From Antrodiella citrinella (lineage: Eukaryota > Basidiomycota > Agaricomycetes > Polyporales > Steccherinaceae), in the NCBI GenBank assembly GCA_004802725.1, contig SGPM01000493.1, forward strand, positions 1 through 15,552: a stretch of 15,552 nucleotides of DNA, read 5' to 3'. The position numbers and the translations under genes were made by a program. Below the pieces are notes generated by a model. The model had not been told where the DNA came from. It worked only from the letters and a program-made list of their open reading frames with translations, and made no database searches. Positions 1 to 7,711 of this stretch are shown here, in pieces. Numbering within the stretch: position 1 is the first letter of the stretch; each line of letters starts with the position of its first letter.

Positions 1-1309
1 CTTTGATTTGCCGCATCTAATCTTGAGTACTTGAGTGCGCCCCTCCCACTCTCTTTTGCCCCCCTCTTCGACTCGAACAAATGGTGTATTACTACACCGA
101 TGCGGCACGCACACGAATGTTGTCGGCGTGTGTCAGCAACTCTCAATCGTCAGATCGACGGAAACGGATGCGTTCAGATCATTAGTCGATAAACACATGT
201 ACTCTCATGATTTCTTTGTTGTAAGTAGGATGGTCCGGAGAATGCCCGACGGTAGGCTAGGCTCAGATCAAGCCCCTCACACGGAACGTGAGAGGGGCTT
301 GTCGCAAAGTAGGGTTCTTACTAGGGACATGTTTTGATACAAAATTTGATAGTCCGTGATTGTTATGTCATAACACAAGAGCACTATTGAGATTCTACTA
401 TGCAATTATCAGGCCGACATCAAGATTCGACGCTTTCTTAAGTTCACAAGAGCGTGCCATCCACTCCGAATCCACTCTCTAGACGCATGAATAAAAACTG
501 GATACATGAATGTCCAAATCCTCAACAAGTAGAGCATGATACGGTACATATGATATTGACCCTACTAGAAATCCCAGGATGCGCGCAGCGAGACACTGTG
601 ATGCCACTCAAGCTCCAGTCCCAAACAACCCCACTTTCCATTACCGTATGATACTAGGTGTCCACAGGAGTGATGTTGTCAGTTCGCGGGAGGATTCCGG
701 GCTTCACTGTGGTGGCTCCGCATAGACAAGCTGCCACTTCCAAGAGACATTCGAACTTTGAGGAGAATCAATGGTTCCGAGTCGCAGATGGTGTCGGTCA
801 TCGGACAGCAGATAGACGAATGAACGGGGGTGCGGCTGGGTGGATGTTGAGGATGTCGAGGAGCTGAGGCCGCGAGAGAACTCGAGTGGGAGCTGTACGT
901 TTCACACCAAAGAGCAAGGCAAGGTATCAACCGTATCATGTGAACGCAAGCAAGACGATAGGATGGTGCATCGCTACGAGACGTCAGGCCTCAGGTCATG
1001 ACCGTGAGTCTAGTGGTTGAGCGAGCGGTGACGCCCAGTGAAAACTAACTCCTCGCCCAGCCTTACGTAACCTAATCCATCTTATCTACTCTCCCTGCAG
1101 CGGTGCAGTTTGACTAGTTGACTCCGAGGCACGAGGGAGTCCAAACTAATGCTTACTAAGCACGATGTCCGAAAACGGCAGAACGCGCTACAAAACGCGC
1201 TCTCTCAAGCTTCGTGTATCGTGTTCCCTCACTCTCCATCGTCCTCTCATTCGCTCAGGTGTTTTCTCGTATCAACAAATCCATCTTCGTCAACCTTCAA
1301 CACCTAGTC
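1..1309. other. Region without recognisable gene
   Basis: I see no conserved coding sequence on either strand. The short open frames here (for example around 35-337, 454-651 and 679-939 on the minus strand) have no recognisable motif, no convincing splice pattern and shuffled-looking composition. The stretch holds one clear hairpin (270-300) and, near its right end, a weak inverted repeat around 1123-1144. The right part probably contains the 5' untranslated or terminal region of the retroelement that follows, but I could not match it to the sequence 3' of that element, so the left boundary of the element is unknown. Confidence 0.5.
270..300. repeat. Short inverted repeat (hairpin)
   Basis: The arms aagcccctc (270-278) and gaggggctt (292-300) are perfectly complementary over 9 bp. 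Adjacent ac/gt bases can extend the stem past a 2-nt bulge, leaving a loop of about 7-9 nt. It is not followed by a T run and this is eukaryotic DNA, so I do not call it a terminator. Its role is unknown. Confidence 0.6.
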
Positions 1310-1672
1310 ATGGTCAACCGTCCCCAAAGTGTCGGAGGAAAGGACCTCTCGGCGTTCCGCGAGCCCAGTGATCAAGGTGGAGACATGGAATTTCAGCAGC
1401 CGACTGAAGAGGAAATCGAGCTTCAACGTCAGGAGGAAGTGATGAGAAGACGCGACGAAAATGGGAACGGGAGAGAAACACCCGAGGGAGAAGGCGACGA
1501 TCACCAAAACGGAAATGCGAGGAGCCCTACCGCTGATGATCGCGTATCGCGGCCACACACGCCCACAGCAGAAGCGGCGATGCAGACCGCTAAGCTCCAT
1601 TTACTCAATGATGTAATGCAACTGAGTCCTGAGAAACAGAATACCGCCCGGCGTGTTCTAGGCATGACTTAG
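1310..1672 (+). CDS. ORF1 (gag-position) protein of the YR retroelement
   Basis: A 120-aa frame begins at ATG 1310, whose context (tcATGg) is better than that of the upstream in-frame ATG at 1214; the added N-terminal segment would be compositionally unlike the rest. The protein is very hydrophilic, with a Glu/Arg-rich stretch (about residues 25-50) and a Pro/Thr-containing middle part. There is no zinc knuckle or other named domain. Its place immediately 5' of the RT and in the same frame suggests the gag-like ORF1 of the element. The same frame continues past TAG 1670 and TGA 1757 straight into the RT ORF, so ORF1 may be the front of a longer polyprotein cut by nonsense changes. Sequence alone gives no function. 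Confidence 0.5.
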   Translation: MVNRPQSVGGKDLSAFREPSDQGGDMEFQQPTEEEIELQRQEEVMRRRDENGNGRETPEGEGDDHQNGNARSPTADDRVSRPHTPTAEAAMQTAKLHLLNDVMQLSPEKQNTARRVLGMT

Positions 1673-2320
1673 TCTCGTGAACCAGACGTTTTGTACAGTG
1701 TGTGCGGAAGACAGACCAGGCATGTACGGGAGAACCCGATCGGAGCCCGAAAACTTTGAAGGCACACCGGACGGGACCCTGTCACTCTTCAAAGTGCCCA
1801 GGACTCTATAGCCATTTCTGCACCCTCTGCGGCTCCGCCGACCATCATGCCGCTAGTAAGCGGTGCCTCTGAGCGCGACCGTGTTATAACTCCATATAAT
1901 GCGGACGTTTTCGAAGCGGAGCTACGACGTCTTGACCTCCTTGATCGTTACCCATTACTTGCCCACAAGTTTCGATACGGTTTCCCCATTGGTGACTTCG
2001 ATTCACTCGCATATAGCTTCACTCCTCCCAACCACTCCTCCGGAATTGAGCACTTAGACTTTATCACAGCATACATCGACGAACAGGTGTCAATCGGCAG
2101 AATGACAGGCCCGTACACTCGACATGAAGTCGAAACCGTTCTTGGAACCCCCTTCGTCTCGTCCCCCCTTTCAGTCGTCGACAAGGCTGGCGCGCCTGGC
2201 AAATACCGTCTTGTACAAAACTGCTCGTACAAGAATGACGAAGGTGTATCTGTCAACAGCCAGATCAATTCCGACGATTTTCCAACCCGTTGGGGTACGG
2301 CTGCTCAAGTCGCCGAAATC

Positions 2321-2433
2321 GTAAGTATTATATTCCCTCGGGCGAAGCCCTGTTGTCATTGCATGGCGAAGCCCTCTGCACTCTCTTCGTGAGGCGAAGC
2401 CTTGTATGTTCAATCAATGCTTACGTGCCTTAG
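2321..2433 (+). other. Probable spliceosomal intron in the RT ORF
   Basis: The donor is GTAAGT at 2321 and the acceptor is CTTAG ending at 2433, with a CTTAC branch-like site about 10 nt before it. Exon 1 ends on a complete codon and the downstream frame resumes at 2434 (or, equally in frame, at 2443 after CAG). Removing the 113 bp joins the VAEI end of exon 1 to the ISTAPLG stretch that leads into RT motif A, as expected for this RT family. The intron body carries three copies of a 9-bp GGCGAAGCC mini-hairpin. Confidence 0.75.
2341..2401 (+). repeat. Three GGCGAAGCC mini-hairpins inside the RT intron
   Basis: Copies lie at 2341-2349, 2365-2373 and 2393-2401, at 24- and 28-nt spacing. Each is a perfect GGC/GCC stem around a GAA loop, and the first extends to an 11-nt form (GGG..CCC). 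The spacer sequences between them differ. Confidence 0.85.
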
Positions 2434-3042
2434 ATCTCAACAGCCCCTCTTGGAGCTCAAGCGGCGTCATTAGACATCGACTCAGCCTTTCGCAACATCC
2501 CCATTTTACCTGCGCACAAGAAATTCCTGGTAATCCAACGCGAGCCGGGCGAATTCTTTATCGACCATGTCTGTCCGTTCGGAATCGCTTCCGGGCCAGG
2601 TATTCAAGGCGAACCTATGGATGCTGTCGTTGACATCATCGAGGCGCACGAAATCAAACCGAACAAGAAATGGGTCGACGACCTTATCAATTTTCGGTCT
2701 CCTCTAGGAGTTGACCCCGTGTCAGATGCATACGTCTACGCGTATGGTCTTACCGACATCTTTCGTGTCACAGCCCCGCTCGGTGTTCCATGGCATCCCA
2801 AGAAGATCACAGACTACTCCCACGAGGTTGTGTACCTCGGTTTCCTCTGGAACCTGCAAACGCGCACGGTGTCATTACCTGATACCAAGCGTGAGAAGTA
2901 CACTGGTAAGCTGATGAAGGTCCTGGACGGTATGCCGGAACGTCGGGTCTCACAGAAGGACCTCATGTCTATCAACGGCACCCTTTCGCACATCACCTTC
3001 GTTTACCCACATGGCCGGTCATATCTCACCAACCTCTGTACC

Positions 3043-3058
3043 TTCATCGCTTCATCGC
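3043..3058 (+). repeat. 8-bp tandem duplication that breaks the RT frame
   Basis: TTCATCGC occurs twice without a gap, followed by a third partial copy (TTCAT). Eight extra bases shift the frame from RT (frame 1) to RNase H (frame 3). Ignoring one copy brings the two halves into register at the normal RT-RNase H linker. Confidence 0.9.
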
Positions 3059-3624
3059 TTCATATCCGAACCCGTACGCCCCACGTTTCCCCCCGAAATC
3101 GGTCGTGTCAGACCTCAAGTGGTGGCTAAAACTCTTGCAACTACCTCGAATGTCTCGTCCTCTGGAGTCGCGTGGTGCTCTACTCGATCTTGGGATCTGG
3201 GTGGACGCTTCAACTTCCTGGGGAATAGGGATTCTTGTAGAGGGGCAATGGGATGCGTGGAAGTGGAAAGCCGGATGGAAAGGTCATGGTCGTGATATCG
3301 GCTGGGCTGAAATGATTGCTGTTGAGCTCACAATCCGTGTCGTGGAGTGTCTAGGCCATCGCAACGCCCATATTCTCATACGTAGCGACAATTCTGGTGT
3401 CGTCGGCGCCTTCTCTCGTGGTCGCAGCCGAAACTTCGAAGTGAATCTTTCCATCCGACGAACGGAGATTATATCCATGTCTCTCAACCTCTCATTTCAT
3501 CTTACCTACGTCAATACTAAGGACAACCTGGCAGATCCAGTGTCTCGCGGCATACCGGAACCAGTGTCACCTCGTCTCCCTTGCCTCTTTCAGCTCCCAG
3601 ATGAGCTTCAACCCTTCCTCCTCC

Positions 3625-4984
3625 ATGAATAACACACCCTGTCGGATCTCAGCGCCCGTGAGTGCGAGCGCGCGACTTGAGACGAAGAAGACGAGTAGTG
3701 CCAAGCACAAGGTATCTGTCTCGTCATCGCGACAACTCAAGCCGCGAAAACCAAGAAAACCGAAGCCGTGCAACTCCATCAACTCCTCATCCCTACGTCC
3801 TCTTGTCCTCGCCGACGAACGTCTTGCATTGTGGACGACCCCTTACGCCACCAAATTCCGTTCTACTCTTGCTAGTGACCTCTCGCATAATGCCACTTCA
3901 AAACTCTTCTCTGTAATGCTCTCGTCTTTTCTTGGACTCGTCAACTCGGAAGAACTACGGCGCTGGTCTCCTTCGTTTTACTCAATTCTGTGATTGTCTC
4001 AAGATTGCTGAAAACGACCGCATGCCCGCGTCGGACGCTCTTCTTGCCACGTTCGTTGCTGAATGGAGCGGGACCGTAGCTCGGACGACGACAGTTGATA
4101 CTTGGCTAGCTGGCCTTGGCTTCTGGCACTTGTTGAACGGCGCTCCCTGGAATGGCGGGAAAATGCTCAAAGCGACATGTAACGCTGTAGCCAAAACTCA
4201 GCCTACAAAAAAACCGAAACGCCCGCCAGTAACTCTTGAGCATATGCATGCCCTTCGCGCCGGTCTAGATCTGACGGATTCCTTTGACGCGGCCGTGTAC
4301 GCCGTGGCTTGTACAGCCTTTTGGTGCTGTCGTCGGTGCGACCACAATATTGTCAATTTATCCTGACATTTTACTCACTGCTCCCTTACCGTGACCGCTC
4401 TCTTAGCTTAGGAGAACTTGTCATCCCGTCCACCAACACATTCAACCCCTCCAAGCACGTCTCAAAAGCAGCTGTCATCAGCTACCGTGCTCTTCCAAAC
4501 GGGCAGGAGTACGCCTCCTTTCATATACCTTGGACGAAGACAACAAAGCAAGCCGGTACGGATATCGTTGCAACCGAGAACAATGACCCCACTTCGGCTG
4601 TCACTGCCCTTCGACATCACCAAAATGCGAATTGTACCCTCCTCCTCCCCGCTATTTGCATTCGAGACTACCTACAACCAAGGGTGGGCACCCATGACGA
4701 GGTCGTGGTTTCTTGACCGCTGCAACGAAGTCTGGAATGACGCAGGTCTCGAACTGTTGACCGGCCATTGCTTCCGTATCGGTGGCGCTACGGAGCTTCT
4801 ACTTCGTGGAACTCATCCTGACATTGTAGCTACCCAAGGTGGTTGGAAGTCGCGTGCATTCTTAGAATATTGGCGCAAGATCGAATCCATTCTTCCTCTT
4901 TTCATCTCCCAGTCGTTCGACAAGTCTCGTTTAAAACTCGTGCATACTTCTATGGACGCTTTCAAGAAAAAATATAATATGTAA
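3625..4984 (+). pseudogene. Tyrosine recombinase (integrase) of YR retroelement (frameshifted)
   Basis: This ORF would encode the DNA breaking-rejoining enzyme that inserts the element. ATG 3625 (or 3601) overlaps the end of the RT-RNase H ORF. The N-terminal part is basic and Ser-rich. A SAM-like core-binding region starts near 3932 (DSSTRKNYGAG). The catalytic domain keeps the expected residues: box-I Arg in FWCCRR-LGEL formed across an intron (4331-4407), HCFR (His 4766, Arg 4775) and the nucleophile Tyr in FLEYWR (4868). Two +1 shifts occur, an extra T in the T run 3927-3930 and an extra T at 4632-4633. With both discounted and the intron 4336-4406 removed, the coding length is a whole 429 codons. 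The stop is TAA 4982-4984. The catalytic set looks complete, but no uninterrupted protein can be made from this copy. Confidence 0.85.
4336..4406 (+). other. Probable spliceosomal intron in the YR ORF
   Basis: The donor is GTGCGA at 4336 and the acceptor is CTCTTAG ending at 4406, giving 71 bp. Splicing at these points fuses CG to C, restores an Arg codon and joins FWCCR to LGEL, recreating the conserved box-I sequence of tyrosine recombinases. Unspliced, the upstream frame stops at 4367-4369. Confidence 0.7.
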
Positions 4985-5015
4985 TAACTGTACTTCATAC
5001 TTTATCTTATCATTC

Positions 5016-5309
5016 CGCCGTGTAATTTCAACGGCGCCAGCCTGGTTGGGGGAGTCGTGTCGCTATCGAGCAACGACTGTTGTGGCTGCGCCTGTGGTGG
5101 TGAGTCGTGCTCGTTACGGCTTGCTTTCACTTCACGCTCAAGTCGGAATTTGGCCGAAATTCGGCCTTTGGCCCTTCTCGTCTCAAGATCTCACGGACTT
5201 CGGACTTCGCAGCTCGTTCCACACCATTTCAGTGAACGAAAGCTTTCGTTCAGACTTTTCGCTGCGAACATCCGAGTCACGAGTCTTTGTTTTTCGCCTT
5301 CCGGAAGGC
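5016..5309. repeat. Cluster of short palindromes 3' of the recombinase ORF
   Basis: Within 300 bp downstream of the YR stop there are several inverted repeats: CGCCGT/ACGGCG around a 9-nt loop (5016-5036), GGCCGAA-A-TTCGGCC (5152-5166), a perfect 20-bp palindrome (5233-5252, core GAAAGCTTTC) and a perfect 14-bp palindrome (5296-5309, core TTCCGGAA). GAGTCGTG also occurs twice (5052-5059, 5102-5109). No convincing gene overlaps this stretch. It is probably the 3' non-coding end of the retroelement, but I found no matching copy at its 5' side. Confidence 0.6.
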
Positions 5310-5630
5310 CTGGCCAAATTTCCGTCTTCCACCAACCTCGTTACCTCTGACTACACATTTACTACGTACATATTTCCTCGTTCGTTAGCTAGGACATCGA
5401 ACCCTTAGGAAGCGGCTCACATTCATGTGTACACCGAATGTATGTCTGTACAGTATGTCCGACAGCGTAAAAATTGTAGGTAAAAACACATCTCGGAGAG
5501 AAACACGCAGCAAAAGACGACATCCCTGAGAGGAGTCCGTTCTGCGCACGAGGTCGTCACCGGTAATAGTCGTAAGTGGCATCTCCCCTCGACCGTTCTC
5601 ACTATCACTTTCTACCTTACAAGCTCATAC
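5310..5630. other. Intergenic / 3' flank of the eIF5-mimic gene
   Basis: No gene is visible. The stretch lies between the retroelement end and the stop codon of the minus-strand gene, so its right part is probably that gene's 3' UTR. No canonical AATAAA was found on the minus strand here. Confidence 0.5.
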
Positions 5631-7294
5631 TCATTCGTCGTCTTCGTCGTCACTTTCTTGTTCCTGCAAGAACTGGGAACAAAGGTGTACAGTGAGATGG
5701 GATGGGTGCGAGAATACAGCTGAAAGATGGAAGACGAACCTTCACAAGAGGTTGTGTTGCATTAAGGAAATGTTGTCTGCCCTGGGCCTTGGAACCTTTC
5801 TGGTGCCAGTATATGATAGCTTGATCCGAAATACAGTCTTTGTTATACAAAACCTGAGCTTAAAGTTCAGCCACCACTCTCGAACTAGAACTTTTGGGAA
5901 ACGTACTTTAAGAATCTGAGGGAAGGCCTTGATAATGCGCGTGTCTTCGTAGCAATACACCTGTACAACGTTGATGAGCGCCACCTCCGTCTTGGCGCCA
6001 CTGGAGAATGGTTCGAGGACGTCCGTGAAGCCCTGTAGCGAACGTGGTTCAGAGGGAAATGCGTGCAAGAACGAAGGAGAATAATCACATACCGCGATCT
6101 CGCGCAGAGCGAGCGCTTCGTTCTGATCCTGACGTGCGCTCCATTCAATGGAGGAGATGAGGGCTTGCCATATACACTGAATGAGCTCCGACTCGGGCAG
6201 AGCCTGCTCCTCCTGCCTGCTCTTGATACTCGCGACGATCTAGATAAGGACGTTCACATCACGCGAGACCGCGAACAAACAAACACGGACCTGGGCGTGC
6301 GATTCATCGTTTGCAAGCATCTCCTTGATGGTCTTCAGCACGTCCTCCTTGAGCGACGCGAACTGCCTCTTGGTCCACCAATCTGCGACCTGGCCGAGTC
6401 CGGCAGCGCGGAAATGTTCGTCCAGAGCCTTATCATCGCGTTTGTTGGGAGGGAAGAACGCGGTGAGGTCTTTGATCCCGCCCTTACGCAAGGACGCAGC
6501 GAGGTGGTCCATGGACTGGTCGATAAGGTAGGAACGGAAGATGACCGTGATGACGGAGATCGAAACGTCTGGAGGACTGTTTATGGTGACCGAGTAGGAG
6601 AAATGGGAAAATGGACATACCGTTCTTGACGAGATGATCTTTCGACAGACTCGAGAGACAACTGGCACTGGCGAGACCTTGAGAGAGAAGCAGGCCAGCC
6701 GCCGTAGCAATTTTCGCCCGCTGGGCTTCGGGCCAGCGGTTGATGTACTGCAGGACGGTCGGGAGCGCTGTTGTCTCGAGGGATTTCTGAAGGTATTTGT
6801 ACCTATGTTCACGTTAAAGAGCTGATGCAAGGACGCGGACGAGAGATAGCACGCACCTCCTGATAAGTTTGTTCAAAACGTCGATGTATTTCTTCATCTC
6901 CACCACGTCCACGGGCTCCTGCGCATTGATGATGGTGAAGGGCGAGACGGGTGCACCGTCCTCGAGGAAGCTGCCTCCAGGCTGGAGGAGGCCGCCGACG
7001 AGGATGATCTCGAAGAGAGCGTCTGCATATTTGAGCAGTTCAAGGGTGACGCCTGCTTGAACGAGTTTGTTGGTGTAGCCGTCGAAGTCGCCGGGTTGTA
7101 CTGTTTCGAGATGTTTGTAGATTTGATCTCTGAAGACTGATGTGGAAGCATGAGGGGGGTGGGGTGAGGAGGAGTGTATGGGGGATGTGCGTACTGGATG
7201 GTTCGTGTTTTGCGTGAGCCTTGACGGCACCTTTCCTGGCTTTGATTCTGACCCCCTGCAGCGAAGGCTTTGCAGCAGTTTGTTGCTGAGACAT
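5631..7294 (-). CDS. eIF5-mimic protein (BZW/5MP family, W2 domain)
   Basis: The family competes with eIF5 for eIF2 and eIF3 in the cytosol and makes start-codon selection more stringent; that role is family knowledge. Exons, in transcription order: 7294-7195, 7136-6857, 6802-6621, 6568-6291, 6239-6093, 6032-5907, 5853-5740, 5672-5631. They total 1269 nt, 422 aa, close to animal BZW1 (about 419). The N-terminus has the typical KPSLQGVRIKARKG segment. FEIILVGGLLQPGG and NKLIRRYKYL (to about residue 130) and SMDHLAASLRKGGIKDL (about 205) follow. The C-terminal W2 region contains ELIQCIW, SIEW, KTEVALINVVQVYCY and the AIIYWHQKGS segment, and the protein ends in an acidic tail (QEQESDDEDDE). All introns are 51-67 bp and GT-AG; the donor at 6290 (GTCCGT) is weak. 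The gene is divergent from the PP2C gene. Despite the name basic leucine zipper and W2, there is no bZIP here. Confidence 0.95.
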
Positions 7295-7711
7295 CCACAG
7301 GTTTCGAGAGAAATCGAAAGCGTGGACTAGACTGGAAGAGGTGAAAAGAGAGTGGAAGGAGGGGATGGGTGGCAGGGACCGGCGTGGATGTGCGGGGATT
7401 GCCGACATCTAGACGCCCGTTTAATCTGAATGCACCGACGGAAACACGTGCTACAGTACTATGCGACAAAAGATCGGCATGACGCGCACACAGCGCTTGC
7501 TGTGTGCGTCTCTTTTCCACGCTCGCCAGGCTCCGCAACCAGCGACACGCACCCCAGCTTCCAACAACCATCCTCCTCATCGTCGTCCACGTCGTCCACG
7601 ACCTTGTTTTCGCCATGTCCCCCATGCCCGATGACGCCGACCCTCTCAGCAGTGCGTGAAACGTTTAACGCCCTCCAGTGCAGTCTCCGAGTCTCGGCTA
7701 ATGAATCTCAT
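7295..7711. promoter_or_regulatory. Divergent promoter region (eIF5-mimic / PP2C)
   Basis: About 420 bp separates the two start codons, so both promoters must lie here. Visible elements are a palindromic E-box CACGTG at 7445-7450 and a strong hairpin at 7481-7510, with a small pyrimidine-rich patch nearer the PP2C start. An ATG at 7615 in good context (gccATGt) could be an upstream ORF or the real PP2C start; see the PP2C entry. No clear TATA box was identified for the minus-strand gene. Confidence 0.5.
7481..7510. repeat. Strong hairpin in the divergent promoter
   Basis: The arms GCACACAGC (7486-7494) and GCTGTGTGC (7499-7507) are perfectly complementary over 9 bp around a 4-nt loop (GCTT). 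The outer GAC/GTC adds 3 bp past a 2-nt bulge. It could be a dyad binding site or a 5' UTR structure. Confidence 0.75.

Larger units (their letters stand above)
1847..3632 (+). pseudogene. Reverse transcriptase-RNase H of YR retroelement (frameshifted)
   Basis: The RT would copy element RNA into DNA and RNase H would remove the RNA strand. From ATG 1847, exon 1 (1847-2320, 158 codons) carries the fingers region with the SPLSVVDK and KYRLVQNCS segments. After a 113-bp intron, exon 2 (from 2434) carries LDIDSAF (RT motif A, about residue 171), CPFGIASGPG (motif B) and WVDDL (motif C, about 238-242, the YxDD equivalent). RNase H follows with its acidic set in order: Asp in WVDAS (3204), Glu in WAEM (3309), Asp in RSDN (3387) and Asp in LADP (3534). 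The frame breaks at 3043-3058, where TTCATCGC is duplicated in tandem; without one copy the total would be 554 codons plus stop, normal for this family. The open frame also extends upstream of ATG 1847 to about 1760, so the true start is unsure. Confidence 0.88.
1310..4984 (+). mobile_element. Decayed tyrosine-recombinase retroelement (DIRS/Ngaro-like)
   Basis: Three consecutive plus-strand coding blocks have the order ORF1, reverse transcriptase-RNase H, tyrosine recombinase, which is the defining layout of YR retrotransposons. These integrate with a tyrosine recombinase instead of a DDE integrase. There is no methyltransferase-like domain between RNase H and YR, which favours a Ngaro-like over a DIRS1-like element; this is inference. 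The copy is dead as written: stops at 1670 and 1757 separate ORF1 from RT, an 8-bp duplication at 3043-3058 shifts the RT frame, and extra T bases near 3927-3930 and 4632-4633 shift the YR frame. The coordinates cover the coding part only. I could not find the terminal repeats (split direct repeats for Ngaro, inverted repeats for DIRS), so the real ends may lie in 1000-1310 and 4985-5400. Confidence 0.85.

Noticed and set aside
679..939. Minus-strand 86-codon open frame in the left region
   Set aside because: No motif, no splice context and composition explained by chance; the plus strand has an overlapping frame of similar quality.
5046..5408. Coding sequence 3' of the recombinase (two overlapping frames)
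   Set aside because: The frames run through palindromes and carry no family signature; non-coding element end is more likely.
5631..7294. bZIP transcription factor suggested by the BZW family name
   Set aside because: No basic region or leucine zipper is present; the protein is a W2-domain eIF5-mimic.
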